A stretch of 32,962 nt of DNA from an uncultured Lysobacterales bacterium (lineage in GTDB: Bacteria; Pseudomonadota; Gammaproteobacteria; Xanthomonadales; SZUA-36): the NCBI GenBank assembly GCA_937927755.1, contig CALBDB010000158.1, forward strand, positions 1-32,962, written 5' to 3'. Positions 14,655 to 24,900 of this stretch are shown one piece after another. Each line of letters starts with the position of its first letter. The first letter of the stretch is position 1. The notes beneath the pieces are model-generated. The model did not search any database and was not told the DNA's origin. It saw nothing but the letters and a program-made list of their open reading frames with translations. The position numbers were made by a program, and so were the translations under genes.

Positions 14655-16013
14655 TTATTCAGATGCCCGGTCTTTGAGTCGCTTTTCGAGGTAGTGGATG
14701 TTGAAACCGCCCTTGATAAACCCCGGATCCAACAGCAGCCACTTGTGCAGCGGAATATTGGTCTTGATGCCGTTCAGCACCATCTCATCCAACGCCATGC
14801 GCATGCGGGCAATGGCAGTCTCCCGGTCTTCACCGTGTGCAATCAGTTTGCCAATCATGGAGTCATAATTGGGCGGTACCGTGTAACTATCATAAATATG
14901 CGAGTCAACGCGTATGCCAGGACCACCGGGTACGTGAAAACCGTTCACTGTGCCCGGACAGGGCATAAAGGTTTCCGGGTCCTCCGCGTTGATGCGACAT
15001 TCAATTGCATGGCCGCGTACAACAATGTCGTCCTGGGTATAGGAGAGTTTCTCCCCGGCAGCGACCCGGATCTGTTCCTTGATCAGGTCAACACCGGTAA
15101 TTAGCTCGGAGACCGGATGCTCAACCTGTATGCGGGTGTTCATCTCAATAAAATAGAAACGGCCGCCATCGTATAAGAACTCAAAGGTGCCGGCACCGCG
15201 ATAACCGATCCGCTTACAGGCTTCCACACAAACACCGCCAATCTCGGCACGTTGTTCCGGCGTGATACCCGGCGCAGGCGCTTCTTCGATAACCTTCTGG
15301 TGACGGCGCTGGGTTGAGCAATCACGTTCTGCCAGGTGAATGGCGTTGCCGTGTTGATCTGCCATTACCTGTACTTCTACGTGGCGCGGATTTTCCAGGA
15401 ATTTCTCCATGTAAATCGTGCCGTCACCAAATGTTGTCTGTGCCTCCTGCTGGGTCAACTGCAGCGCATTGGATAAGTGCGCCTCCGTATGAACCACCCG
15501 CATTCCTCGCCCGCCACCGCCGGCAGCGGCCTTGATTATCACGGGATATCCGATGCGGCGGGCGATTGCGTGGTTTTCAGCCATATCACCCGTCAATGCA
15601 CCATCGGAGCCGGGCACGCATGGCACACCGGCGTCCAGCATTGCCTCGATCGCGGATACCTTGTCACCCATCAGGCGAATGGTTTCCGGGCGGGGCCCGA
15701 TAAATACGAATCCACTTTTCTCAACCCGCTCTGCAAAATCAGCGTTCTCGGCCAGAAAGCCGTATCCCGGATGGACGGCCACCGCGTCGGTGACTTCTGT
15801 CGCGGCAATTATGGCAGGGACATTCAGGTAGCTCTCAGTACCGGGAGCGGGGCCGATGCACACGGCCTCATCAGCCAGTGCGACATGCTTCAGGTTTCGG
15901 TCGACGGTGGAGTGCACTGCGACGGTCTTGATACCCATGGAGTGACAGGCGCGCAGGATGCGCAGCGCAATTTCGCCGCGATTGGCGATAACAAGTTTTT
16001 CAAATACAGCCAT
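14655..16013 (-). CDS. accC: Acetyl-CoA carboxylase, biotin carboxylase subunit
   Basis: Biotin carboxylase of 452 aa, using ATP and bicarbonate to carboxylate the biotin on AccB in the first step of fatty acid synthesis. It begins [19 protein letters not shown]. Visible are [10 protein letters not shown], the ATP-grasp glycine loop [14 protein letters not shown] (161-174), [12 protein letters not shown], the metal and substrate site [16 protein letters not shown] and an LIAHGEDRE turn near the C-terminus. Length matches the family. Immediately downstream of accB (33 bases) and upstream of prmA. No fusion with AccB is present, so this is the bacterial multi-subunit enzyme; the carboxyltransferase subunits are not in the window. 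Confidence 0.98.
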   Translation of the reverse strand: MAVFEKLVIANRGEIALRILRACHSMGIKTVAVHSTVDRNLKHVALADEAVCIGPAPGTESYLNVPAIIAATEVTDAVAVHPGYGFLAENADFAERVEKSGFVFIGPRPETIRLMGDKVSAIEAMLDAGVPCVPGSDGALTGDMAENHAIARRIGYPVIIKAAAGGGGRGMRVVHTEAHLSNALQLTQQEAQTTFGDGTIYMEKFLENPRHVEVQVMADQHGNAIHLAERDCSTQRRHQKVIEEAPAPGITPEQRAEIGGVCVEACKRIGYRGAGTFEFLYDGGRFYFIEMNTRIQVEHPVSELITGVDLIKEQIRVAAGEKLSYTQDDIVVRGHAIECRINAEDPETFMPCPGTVNGFHVPGGPGIRVDSHIYDSYTVPPNYDSMIGKLIAHGEDRETAIARMRMALDEMVLNGIKTNIPLHKWLLLDPGFIKGGFNIHYLEKRLKDRASE

Positions 16014-16046
16014 GTTTGCTTAATCCGGATTGATTGGCCAGTAGGT

Positions 16047-16508
16047 TCATCGAATAATGAACAATGGCTGGTCGTATTCGACTGGTTGGCCATTCTCGAC
16101 CAGTATCGCCACCACCGTACCGGATATATCCGCTTCGATCTGGTTGAACATCTTCATGGCTTCAATAATACACAGAGTGTCACCAACACCAACTGTCTGG
16201 CCCATGGTCACGAAGGGCTGTGCCTCCGGCCCCGAAGCGGCATAGAATGTTCCCACCATGGGTGCGAGCACGGGCTCACCATCCGGAACCTTTTCCGCTT
16301 CATCCACAACCGGTTCGGCTGCCATTGGCGCCGCTGCCGGGGTTGCCGGGGGCACAGCAATCAGTTGCTGCGGTGCGGTCGCAGGCATCGCCTGAAACGG
16401 TCCGCCACGTATCAGGCGTACGGATTCTTCGCCTTCTACAATCTCAATTTCTGTCAGGTTGGATTCTTCCAACAGCTCAATGAGTTTTTTAATCTTTCTG
16501 ATATCCAC
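16047..16508 (-). CDS. accB: Biotin carboxyl carrier protein of acetyl-CoA carboxylase
   Basis: BCCP of 153 aa. The N-terminal helical part ([20 protein letters not shown]) is followed by a Pro/Ala-rich flexible linker (about 36-75) and a biotinyl domain. The biotinylated Lys119 is in [12 protein letters not shown]; the usual motif is EAMKMMNQ, so Phe replaces the second Met after Lys, a tolerated position. The thumb-like stretch [14 protein letters not shown] is also present. AccB carries carboxybiotin between AccC and the carboxyltransferase. It lies 17 bases downstream of aroQ and 33 upstream of accC. Confidence 0.97.
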   Translation of the reverse strand: MDIRKIKKLIELLEESNLTEIEIVEGEESVRLIRGGPFQAMPATAPQQLIAVPPATPAAAPMAAEPVVDEAEKVPDGEPVLAPMVGTFYAASGPEAQPFVTMGQTVGVGDTLCIIEAMKMFNQIEADISGTVVAILVENGQPVEYDQPLFIIR

Positions 16509-16525
16509 TTGCTGTCGCTCCCGTA

Positions 16526-16966
16526 TCAGGGTTCAATTCGGTTCAAAATAGCCTGTAAGGCCAGTAAATAACTTTCGCCGCGAAACCCACTGATCACACC
16601 GATGGCGATATCGGAGAAATATGTGACCTGCCTGAAAGGCTCGCGTGAGCTAACGGCCGACAGATGGACTTCCACAAACGGAATCTCCACCGCCAGCAGC
16701 GCATCCCTGATGGACACGCTTGTGTGTGTATAACCCGCCGGGTTGATGATGATGTAATCCACGCCATCCTCGCCGGCCTTCTGAATGGCATCCACCATCC
16801 CGCCTTCAGAATTTGTCTGAAAATGGTTTAGCTCCACGCCACAGCTCTCAGCAAACGCTTCAAGCTCCTGCATAATGTCCTGCAAACTGCTTTGCCCGTA
16901 TACACCGGGTTCCCTTTGGCCGAGAAGGTTCAGGTTGGGACCATTAAAAACGCGTATTTTAACCAC
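16526..16966 (-). CDS. aroQ: 3-dehydroquinate dehydratase, type II
   Basis: Type II dehydroquinase of 146 aa, the third step of the shikimate pathway. The core [10 protein letters not shown] (7-16), catalytic Tyr23 in [19 protein letters not shown], the [17 protein letters not shown] helix and the substrate-binding [14 protein letters not shown] (99-112, His101) all match. The start is a GTG at 16966 with GAGGAT 11 bases upstream. The gene precedes accB as in Pseudomonas and Xanthomonas, so aroQ-accB-accC-prmA probably form one transcript. Confidence 0.97.
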   Translation of the reverse strand: MVKIRVFNGPNLNLLGQREPGVYGQSSLQDIMQELEAFAESCGVELNHFQTNSEGGMVDAIQKAGEDGVDYIIINPAGYTHTSVSIRDALLAVEIPFVEVHLSAVSSREPFRQVTYFSDIAIGVISGFRGESYLLALQAILNRIEP

Positions 16967-17082
16967 GGACAGGTAATCCTCTTCGGGGGCGACAAGTCTG
17001 AACCAAAATTCGACATATGTCTACCGTTCGCCACCGTATTGAAGAAGATCGCAGCAATATCGCTGCACCACCGTACGTAAGC

Positions 17083-17174
17083 GTAGGGTTTGGGAGCGAC
17101 CGGCGCAGCTGGTTGTTATTTTCCAAGCCATCTGCAAACCCGGGTCAATCGCGACACAAGCGTCGCTCCTACAG
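17083..17174. repeat. Inverted REP-like pair between tlpA and aroQ
   Basis: GGAGCGAC (17093-17100) is repeated inverted as GTCGCTCC (17162-17169), 61 bases apart. The right-hand copy, read on the minus strand, is CTGTAGGAGCGACGCTTGTG followed by TCGCG, close to the GTAGGAGC-type REP sequences of Pseudomonas and Xanthomonas, with its own internal palindrome GCGAC...GTCGC. The arrangement of two REPs facing each other resembles a REPIN. The stop codon of tlpA (TAG) lies inside the right-hand copy. The 202-base gap 16967-17168 holds no gene. Confidence 0.6.
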
Positions 17175-17723
17175 GTGATCGTCCAATAGTCCTGCAATAT
17201 CCTCGGGCTTGATTTCACCGGCATGCTGCCAGCGTATGACTCCGTTTTTATCCACCAGCACACTGTAGGGCAGCACGCCTTCCAGGTTGCCGTAGGCAGC
17301 GCTGGTTTCCATTACGTCGGCAGCGCCTAAAAGGATCGGGTAGGTGATGCCGTAATTTTCAGCAAAATCCCTGGCGCTTTGAACATCGTCCAGTGCGATG
17401 CCGACAACCTGCAAACCTTTTGAGCCATGTTCTCTTTGCAGATCCACCAGCATCGGCATCTCGTGACGGCAGGGGGGGCACCAGGTGGCCCAAAAGTTGA
17501 TCAGCAGAGTTTTGCCCGTAAAGTCCGCCGGGGTGACAAATTCTCCGCGGTTGCTGCCCAGGCGAAAATCCGGGCGCGGTACCCCGATGAGGCTGATATT
17601 CGATGGCCGCGTCATCACTGCGGCGGGTGCCGGGGCGACGGGCTCGGCAAAGTGCCTTGCAGACAAGTAAAATCCCGCCAATAGCGCTGCTATGGCGACA
17701 AGTGTGACTGCTAATTGCCTCAC
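17169..17723 (-). CDS. TlpA-like periplasmic thioredoxin-fold protein
   Basis: Protein of 184 aa with an N-terminal signal anchor (about 5-24, VTLVAIAALLAGFYLSA) and a periplasmic thioredoxin fold. The redox site is WATWCPPCRHEMP (CPPC), preceded by FTGKTLLINF, and a later cis-Pro region reads GVLPYSVLVDKNG. This places it in the TlpA/ResA/DsbE-like group of AhpC/TSA-fold reductases. The gene starts with GTG at 17723, sharing a base with the dsbD stop (TAGTG), so the pair is translationally coupled and DsbD is the likely electron donor. Clients may include cytochrome c maturation or other oxidised cysteines, which the sequence does not reveal. Its stop lies in the REP-like sequence. Confidence 0.92.
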   Translation of the reverse strand: MRQLAVTLVAIAALLAGFYLSARHFAEPVAPAPAAVMTRPSNISLIGVPRPDFRLGSNRGEFVTPADFTGKTLLINFWATWCPPCRHEMPMLVDLQREHGSKGLQVVGIALDDVQSARDFAENYGITYPILLGAADVMETSAAYGNLEGVLPYSVLVDKNGVIRWQHAGEIKPEDIAGLLDDHL

Positions 17724-20047
17724 TATTGTTTATCCAGAACGTTTTGCAGGTAGCCGGCAAATTCGTCGGCTTCAAAATAGCCCACCAGTCTTTGGCCGCG
17801 CAATTCATTTCCATCCCGGTCAAAAAACAGGATGGCTGGTGGGCCTATAACACCGTATTTTTCCATTAGCGCGGCATCGATTTCATCGTTGTCGGTTACA
17901 TCGGCCTGTAACGGCTGGATCTTAGCGAACAAGGCCTGGATTTCGGGTTCAGCAAAGGTATTGCGTTCCATGCGTACGCATTCAACACACCAGTCTGCGT
18001 AAAAATCCAACATTGCAGGCTTCCCCGCCCGGTTGGCTGCAGCCACTGCAGCATCCAGGTCATCCAGCGACTTGATCCTGGTGAATGTGATATGTTCTGC
18101 CCGGGCTGCCTGTCCGCCGGAGCGTATGCTTTTCAGCGGCTTCATCCACTCGTCCCCGCCGCTTGCTGCACCGATCACCTCAAGGGCGCCGAGCAACAAC
18201 AACACGAGGCCCATTGATTTCCACAGACGACGCCAGCCTGATGCGCCTTCCGGTATACGCTCCAGGGCACCGAGGTAAACACCGCTGGCTATCGCCAATA
18301 CACCCCAGAGCAGCAGGATGACCGGGCCCTGCACAATCCGCTCTAGCATCCAAATCGCCAGTGCCAGTAACCCGATACCGAAAACCGCCTTGATCGAATC
18401 CATCCAGGGACCGGCTTTGGGTACCAGTTTACCCGCAGACACTCCAAACAGTATCAATGGCAAACCCATTCCCATGGAAAGCGCGAACAATGCCGCGCCG
18501 CCCAACATGGCGCTGCCGGAAGCACCAATAACGATCAGGGCTGCAGCCAGCGGTGGCGCGACACAAGGCCCAACGATCAATGCAGACAAAAAGCCCATAA
18601 TCGCAACGCCGGTAAGACTGCCGCCTTTTTGCTGGTTACTTGCCTCAGTCAAGCGTGTCTGGAACTTGGCCGGCAATTGAAGCTCGAAAAACCCGAACAT
18701 CGAGAGCGCCAACGCTATGAAAATCGCGATAAAGAATCCGAGTATCCACGGGTTCTGGAATAAAGCCTGGAGATTCTGTCCGAACAGACCGGCCAATACA
18801 CCGGCAACGGTGTAGGTGACCGCCATGGCAAGCACATAAACCAGTGACAGCCAGAAGGCCCGGGATGTCGTCATGCGGTCACCCTGCCCTGCAATAATGC
18901 CTGAAAGTATCGGCACCATTGGGAAGACGCAGGGTGTAAATGCCAGCAGCAGACCGGCGATGAAAAATGCAAACAGCGCGCCCGCCGGGTTTTTCAACAA
19001 CATCTGAGCGAGGGCATCCTGCTCTGAAACCGCAGCCGCTTCGTAACGGGCATCCTCTTGTGATTCGATTGCCTGTGCTGTTCTTGGTGAACTTTCAGAC
19101 GGTGTTGCCTTGTTTATGGCTTCGGCCGAAGCCGGCATAAGCAGGTTTACACTGGTGGTTTGCGGGGGATAACAGATGTCACCGTCGCGACAGCCCTGGT
19201 ATCCGGCTTCCAGGCTGATGGTTTGCTCCTGCCCGGCAGGACGGTTGACACGAACGGGTACTTCTATCTGTCCGAAATAGACTTCCACCGGGCCGAATTC
19301 AGGGTCATCCTTGATTGTGCCGCCGGGGAAAGACGTCTCACGGACTTCAAAACCACTGCCCCCTGACACCTCGAAAGAAAACTTGTCCCGGTACAGGTAA
19401 TAACCGGGTTGTGCCGTAAACCGCACGAGTATGCTGTCGGCTGACAGGCCGATCGCTTCGTACACAAAGGCATCTTCCGGTTGCAAAGCCGGTTCCTTGA
19501 ATACCGCATCAGGCCCTGTTTCTCCACCGCCCTGGTTAAACAAACCATCCAACGATGAGGCAGGCTGTGACGGGGCAGTCAACGACCCTGTCGTTGGCGA
19601 TGCGGGCAAATTTACGACAAGTAATTGCTCCGTGGGCGGATAACACAGAACGCTTTCCAGGCAGCCTTGGGAACGGACTTTCAGACTTATCGCATCCACA
19701 CCTGCCGGAACCGATTCCAGCGGAACGCCAATTGTCAAACTATCGTGAAACTTGATGACCTCTTCACCGAGCAAATCGTCAAACTGGGGCTTTCCGTCGG
19801 GTATATCCAGTGCGCCTAAAACCACACCCGGGGTGTCGGTTTTGATTTTCAGAAACTTGTTGTTGTACAGGTAGTACTCTTCGGCGATTTCCCAGCTGAC
19901 ATCGATTCGGTCCCTGCTGTCTGCCTGCGACGAGATTCTGAAAACGTCATCAAAATCTCTGATTTCATCGAACTCCAGCGCGGCCGCAAGCTGCGGCAAT
20001 ACAAACAACAAGCTGGATAGCCATTTAATTTTTATATTTTTCATCAT
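17723..20047 (-). CDS. dsbD: Thiol:disulfide interchange protein DsbD with duplicated N-terminal domain
   Basis: From the ATG at 20047 the protein has 774 aa, against about 565 in E. coli. A signal peptide ends after LPQLAAA (about 23). Two consecutive periplasmic alpha domains follow: about 25-150 with Cys129/Cys135 (GCLESVLCYPP) and about 185-308 with Cys286/Cys292 (GCRDGDICYPP), joined by a Ser/Pro/Gly linker. The membrane domain (about 355-625) has the paired cysteines Cys373 (FTPCVFP) and Cys495 (GPCVAPP). The C-terminal thioredoxin domain has DWCVEC (Cys687, Cys690). DsbD moves electrons from cytoplasmic thioredoxin to periplasmic partners. An in-frame extension to 20185 was rejected because it hides the signal peptide. 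Coupled to the TlpA-like gene. Confidence 0.95.
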   Translation of the reverse strand: MMKNIKIKWLSSLLFVLPQLAAALEFDEIRDFDDVFRISSQADSRDRIDVSWEIAEEYYLYNNKFLKIKTDTPGVVLGALDIPDGKPQFDDLLGEEVIKFHDSLTIGVPLESVPAGVDAISLKVRSQGCLESVLCYPPTEQLLVVNLPASPTTGSLTAPSQPASSLDGLFNQGGGETGPDAVFKEPALQPEDAFVYEAIGLSADSILVRFTAQPGYYLYRDKFSFEVSGGSGFEVRETSFPGGTIKDDPEFGPVEVYFGQIEVPVRVNRPAGQEQTISLEAGYQGCRDGDICYPPQTTSVNLLMPASAEAINKATPSESSPRTAQAIESQEDARYEAAAVSEQDALAQMLLKNPAGALFAFFIAGLLLAFTPCVFPMVPILSGIIAGQGDRMTTSRAFWLSLVYVLAMAVTYTVAGVLAGLFGQNLQALFQNPWILGFFIAIFIALALSMFGFFELQLPAKFQTRLTEASNQQKGGSLTGVAIMGFLSALIVGPCVAPPLAAALIVIGASGSAMLGGAALFALSMGMGLPLILFGVSAGKLVPKAGPWMDSIKAVFGIGLLALAIWMLERIVQGPVILLLWGVLAIASGVYLGALERIPEGASGWRRLWKSMGLVLLLLGALEVIGAASGGDEWMKPLKSIRSGGQAARAEHITFTRIKSLDDLDAAVAAANRAGKPAMLDFYADWCVECVRMERNTFAEPEIQALFAKIQPLQADVTDNDEIDAALMEKYGVIGPPAILFFDRDGNELRGQRLVGYFEADEFAGYLQNVLDKQ

Positions 20048-20164
20048 CGGAAAGGACCGTAATCTATTTTGTGCGTACATCGCCCCGCAATAGACGCTTG
20101 TTTTGCACAGTAGTTTCATAACACTGACCGCGAATTTTACCTGAACACAAGCGTGGTGACCTTG

Positions 20165-20193
20165 TTGTTTGTATTTTAAGATCATCGTATACT
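20165..20193 (+). promoter_or_regulatory. Sigma-70-type promoter of the tetR-RND operon
   Basis: TTGTTT (20165-20170), a 17-base spacer and TATACT (20188-20193) form a good promoter. The TetR-type palindrome starts on the very next base, so bound repressor would cover the transcription start. Confidence 0.65.
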
Positions 20194-20213
20194 AACCGAC
20201 CGTTCGGTCAGTT
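20194..20213. promoter_or_regulatory. Palindromic operator, probably bound by the adjacent TetR protein
   Basis: AACCGACCGTTCGGTCAGTT is an inverted repeat centred between 20203 and 20204. Eight of nine base pairs in the arms match, with a TT centre. The spacing and sequence resemble operators of AcrR/TetR-type efflux regulators. It begins one base after the -10 and ends 25 bases before the tetR start. It also lies in the leader of the divergent dsbD, which it might affect. Confidence 0.7.
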
Positions 20214-20237
20214 TATGAATTAAGCGAGATAGAGACC

Positions 20238-20864
20238 ATGCAGACACCCCCGGACAACGCCACTGTCAGTGCAAGCGGTGAACAAGGCATCCTGGAAGCC
20301 GCCGAAATTTTATTTGCGGAAAAAGGTTTCGATGCCGTTTCGATGAGCGCCATCGCCAAACTTGCAAACACAAGCAAACCCAACATCTATCATCATTTTA
20401 AAAACAAGGACGAGTTGTACCTTGCGATCATAAAGACCGCCGTACAGCGTGCTTCGAGTCTGCTCGATGAGCTTGAAGGCGCACCGGGCACATTCAGGCA
20501 ACGTTTGGCGAGATTCTCCGCCGGTCAGCTGGATAACATTATTGCCCACGGCCGCAGCACCCAGTTGGTACTGCGCGAGGCCCTGTCCGGTAACTCCGAG
20601 CGCGCCCGGGAGACAGCCAATTACATGGTGAGCGAAGTGTTTAACCGCCTGGTGGCAATGGTCCGGCATGGCCAGGAAAACGGCGAACTTCGCGAGGACA
20701 TTGATCCGACGCTGGCTGCGTTCATGATCGAGTCTGCAAATATGTTCTATTTCCAGACCATGCCGATAATGAAAAACATTCCCGAGATTAATTATGCCGA
20801 TGATGCAGGCGCGTTTACCGAAGGTGTCATGGATATTATTTTTAACGGGGTGCTGCAGAAATGA
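20238..20864 (+). CDS. TetR/AcrR family transcriptional regulator
   Basis: Regulator of 208 aa. The N-terminal DNA-binding domain (about 15-62) is typical: ILEAAEILFAEKGFDAVSM, then the helix-turn-helix SAIAKLANTSKPNIYHHFKNK and DELYLAI. The remaining helical part (about 75-208) is the variable ligand and dimer domain, which does not identify the ligand. A strong promoter and palindrome lie just upstream, so it is probably a self-regulating repressor. Its stop overlaps the start of the efflux adaptor gene as ATGA (20861-20864), indicating that regulator, adaptor and pump form one coupled operon. Confidence 0.95.
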   Translation: MQTPPDNATVSASGEQGILEAAEILFAEKGFDAVSMSAIAKLANTSKPNIYHHFKNKDELYLAIIKTAVQRASSLLDELEGAPGTFRQRLARFSAGQLDNIIAHGRSTQLVLREALSGNSERARETANYMVSEVFNRLVAMVRHGQENGELREDIDPTLAAFMIESANMFYFQTMPIMKNIPEINYADDAGAFTEGVMDIIFNGVLQK

Positions 20865-21979
20865 AAATCCTGAACATGGAGTCTCCGGCGGTCATCACCG
20901 CCGTACTACTGGCCACACTGACTCTTGGTGCGTGCAGCAAAGGGGACGGCAACGACACTGGCGCGGGGACCGACAGGGAGGCTGTTCTGATCTCTACGGC
21001 TAAAGCCGGGACGCGTGATCTGCCGATATGGCTGGAAACTGTTGGCCGGACCCACAGCCAGTCTGCGCCCACGCTGGCCGCCGAGGTTGCCGGCCGCATT
21101 ACCATGGTATCCGCAGACACCGGTGACCGCATTGAACAGGGGCAGCTACTCGCCGAGACCGATACATCGACCCTGTTGCTTCAGCAGCAGGCAGCGCAGG
21201 CCGGTATTGATCGTCTGCTTGTACACATTGCCAATGGTGAGCGCCGGGTTCAGCGCTTCGAGACACTGTCCTCAAAGAACCTGTCCTCCCAAACCCAGCT
21301 TGATGACGCACGCGAACAACTGGAAGCCTTCAGGGCAGACCATAAAGCCGCCGAGGCACAACTTGCCATCGTCAATGACGCGTTGGCCAAATCCCGTATC
21401 GTCGCGCCGGTTCCGGGTGTAATTCAGAGGCGCATGATATCCACCGGTGATTTTGTGAGCCGTGGCCAGCCATTATTTGAGGTCACCCAGCCGGAATTTC
21501 TGCAGGCATGGCTGCCCTATCCTGAATCCGTCGCCCTGCAAATCCGGATCGGCCAACCGGCAAAAATCTACAGCCCGCTCACACCGGGTGAACCTGTGGA
21601 GGGAGCCGTTACAGACCTGCAGCCGACGGTTGGTATGGGGAGCCGCGCCGTGATGGCCATCGTCGATCTGGAAAATCCGGGCCAGTTGAGACCCGGCGCC
21701 ACGCTGACAGGAATGGTGCTGGTGGAAACCCGAAAATCATCCGTCATGGTGCCAAACATGAGCATCGTACGACGGCCAGCCGGTGACATGGTTTACGTGA
21801 TCAAAGACAACAGGGCCGAAGCACGACCGGTCATCAGCGGTCATCGTGAAGACGCCTACATTGAAATCATATCCGGTCTCGATGGCGGCGAAACGGTGGC
21901 GACCGATGGTGCTGCTTTTCTGACCGATGGCGCAGCCGTGAGTGTCGTGGATTCCGGTACTCAGGAGTACTTAAATTGA
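20861..21979 (+). CDS. RND efflux periplasmic adaptor (membrane fusion protein), lipoprotein
   Basis: Adaptor of 372 aa in the AcrA/MexA-type HlyD family. A signal peptide ends in a lipobox LGAC with Cys25, so it is lipid-anchored. The lipoyl halves (EVAGRITMVSADTGDRIEQGQLLAE and SRIVAPVPGVIQRR), a coiled hairpin rich in Gln and Glu (about 105-165), a beta-barrel part (about 200-285) and a membrane-proximal end are in the family order. It links the pump to an outer-membrane channel. The residue after Cys25 is Ser rather than Asp, which under the Lol rule would not favour inner-membrane retention. The start overlaps the TetR stop and the stop overlaps the TTG start of the pump. Confidence 0.94.
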   Translation: MKILNMESPAVITAVLLATLTLGACSKGDGNDTGAGTDREAVLISTAKAGTRDLPIWLETVGRTHSQSAPTLAAEVAGRITMVSADTGDRIEQGQLLAETDTSTLLLQQQAAQAGIDRLLVHIANGERRVQRFETLSSKNLSSQTQLDDAREQLEAFRADHKAAEAQLAIVNDALAKSRIVAPVPGVIQRRMISTGDFVSRGQPLFEVTQPEFLQAWLPYPESVALQIRIGQPAKIYSPLTPGEPVEGAVTDLQPTVGMGSRAVMAIVDLENPGQLRPGATLTGMVLVETRKSSVMVPNMSIVRRPAGDMVYVIKDNRAEARPVISGHREDAYIEIISGLDGGETVATDGAAFLTDGAAVSVVDSGTQEYLN

Positions 21980-24900
21980 ATCTTCCCGAGATTGCTATCC
22001 GGCGACATGTTTTCGCCTATATGCTCTCGGCAGTGCTGGTGCTGTTTGGCATCATCAGTTACAAGGACATCGGCGTTGACCGGTTTCCGACCGTTGAGTT
22101 TCCAATGATCTCCGTGACCACGATATTGCCGGGTGCGACCCCCGAAATTATCGACGCCAGTGTTACGAACCTGATCGAGTCGGTGGTCAACAGCTCTCCG
22201 GGTATTGATCACATCCAGTCGAACTCTGCGGCCGGTGTCTCATCGATCAATATTCGTTTCAATATGGAGAAGGATGTTGATGTGGCATTCAACGAAGTGC
22301 AGGCGCGGGTTAACAGAATCCTCAGAGACCTGCCCGATGAAGCCGAACCGCCCGTGGTAGCCAAGATCGAAATCGGCGCATTACCGATAATGTGGCTTGT
22401 CTTGAGTGGTGATCGTACTTTGCAGCAACTGAATCAGTACGCGCGCAACATCATCAAGAAACGTCTGGAAACTATTAACGGAGTGGGTGAAATACAGCTC
22501 GGCGGAGAATTAAGACGCACAATCCGGGTTAACCTGGACCCTGTTCGGATGGAACAACTTGGAATAACCGTGCCCGATGTCGTCAGGGTGTTCAACCGCG
22601 AACACCTGCGTCTACCGGGCGGTTTCCTGATCAAGGACGCCAAAGAAACCCTGATCGAACTGGATCTTGAATACCACAGCCCTGAACAACTGGGCGATAT
22701 GATCATCAGTTATTCGGGTGATGCACCCCAGCGTTTGCGTGACTTTGCGAAAATTAAAGACGACCTGGCAGATTTTCGCCAACTGGCACGCTTTAACGGC
22801 CAACCCTCGGTTGGTATCGGTATTCTCAAGGTTCAGGACGCAAACACCGTGGCGATAGTCGAAGAAATAAAACGCCGCATGAACGAAGAGTTGATTCCCC
22901 AGTTGCCACCCGGCATCGAACTGGGTATAGCCCACGATGACGGGGAACTGACCCAGGGGGTTGTTGACTCGCTGGAAGAACACCTGCTTTCCGGCGCCCT
23001 GCTCACCGCGCTGGTTGTTTTACTGTTTCTCAAAAATCTGCGCTCAACGTTTATCATCGCCGTGGCCATTCCGGTTTCATTGCTGGGCGCAATCGCGGTC
23101 ATGTATTTTCTCGGCTATACCTTCAATACAATGACCATGCTGGGCCTGTTGTTACTAATTGGCGTGGTGGTCGATGATGCCATCGTGGTGCTCGAGAATA
23201 TCTATCGGCACGGCGAAGAACACGGTTCAGGCCGCGTGGACGCGGCTATCAGCGGTACACGGCAGGTTGTGTTCGCAGTGCTGGCTGCCACCCTGACCCT
23301 GGTCGCGATATTTGCACCCGTGATTTTCATGAAAGGCATTATCGGCAGGTTCTTTGAAGCCTTTGCCGTGGTCGTAACATTTGGTGTGCTGGCATCGCTT
23401 TTCGTATCGCTTACGCTTACACCGATGCTGTGCTCACGTTTTCTCAAGGTCGAAAGAAAGCATGGGAAACTGTACCTGGCAATCGACCGCGGCTTTGATG
23501 CCCTGGACAGGTTTTATGGGAAACTCCTAGGTTTTTCATTGAGCAACCGTCGGTTGGTGGCCTGGATCACGCTCGCGGCAGTGCTTTCCAGCGGCTATTT
23601 TTTCAGCCATACCGGATCTGGGTTCATGCCGGAAGAGGACGAAGGGCGTTTTATCATAAGCGTGAAGGCACCGCTGGGCTCTTCCATCAACTACACCGAA
23701 GCAAAGATCAAGGAGATTGAAAACATACTTGCCCAGGACGGGGACATAGCCAGTTACTACGTCACCGTGGGCGCCGATCGCTCCCGCCAGGTCAGCAATG
23801 CTAGTTTCCTGGTCCGGATGGTTTCCTGGGAAGACCGCGATATCAGCCAGGTCGAAATGATACATAAACTACAGGAGGACCTGGCAGGAGTCGCCGGCGT
23901 GCAGGCTTATCCATCACCGATGCCCATGGTCGGCGGTAACCGCGGCGAGCCGCTGTATTTCATACTGAAGGGTCCCGATCTTAACGAGGTTGCGCGCCTG
24001 GCCGATATCGTCAGGCAGCGCCTGGATAATCAGCCTGAAATCGGCAACCTGGACCTGGAGTTGCAACTCGACCTGCCCCAACTGGAAACAAAAGTAGACC
24101 GCGCCCTGGTCCGCAGCCTGGGGCTGACTACGGCTGATGTCGCGCTGGCCATCAATGTGCTGGCCGGCGGCCTCGATATCGCGCGTTTCAATGACGATCC
24201 CGGTGATGGCGAACGTTACGACATCCGTTTGAAGGCAGGCGCAGGCCAGTTGGATTTTAGTGACGATATCGCAAAAATATATTTGCGTTCATCAACCGGG
24301 GAAATGGTCAGCCTTGCCAACCTGGTGGACCTGCAACCAAGCCTGGGCGCTGCGGTCATTTCACGCTATGACCTGCAGTACGCTGCCAATTTCTACAGCA
24401 CCCCGACCGTTTCCCTGGGCGAGGCCGTGGACATGGTAATGGCGGCTACCGAGGGCATGCTGCCGTTGGGCTATGAAGTCAAAATGTCCGGTCGGGCGGA
24501 AGAGTTTGGCAAAACTGTTTATTACATGGTTTTCGCTTTCGTGGTGGCCATCATCCTCGTATACATGGTGCTCGCCAGCCAGTTCAACTCTTTCATCCAG
24601 CCATTCATCATCATGGTCGCACAACCGCTGGCCATTATTGGCGGCGTGGTTGCACTGTGGTTAACCGGCCATACGCTGAACATATTTTCCATGATCGGCC
24701 TGGTGCTGCTGATGGGCCTGGTGGCCAAGAACTCCATCCTGTTGGTGGACCTGACCAACCAACGCCGGGCGGATGGCAAGAGCATCGAACAATCTTTGAC
24801 AGAAGCCTGCCCGATACGTCTGCGCCCGATTCTGATGACCTCCCTTACCATCATCCTGGCCATGCTTCCCGCGGCCTTTGGCGTGGGTGCCGGCGCCGAT

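Noticed and set aside
15477-16571. 364-codon plus-strand frame opposite accC and accB
   Set aside because: It covers two clear essential genes on the opposite strand; the His/Cys/Gly-rich translation has no domain pattern.
20048-20185. N-terminal 46-residue extension of DsbD
   Set aside because: It would place a basic, Cys-containing stretch before a clear signal peptide starting MMKNIKIKWLSSLLFV; no convincing ribosome site supports the far start.
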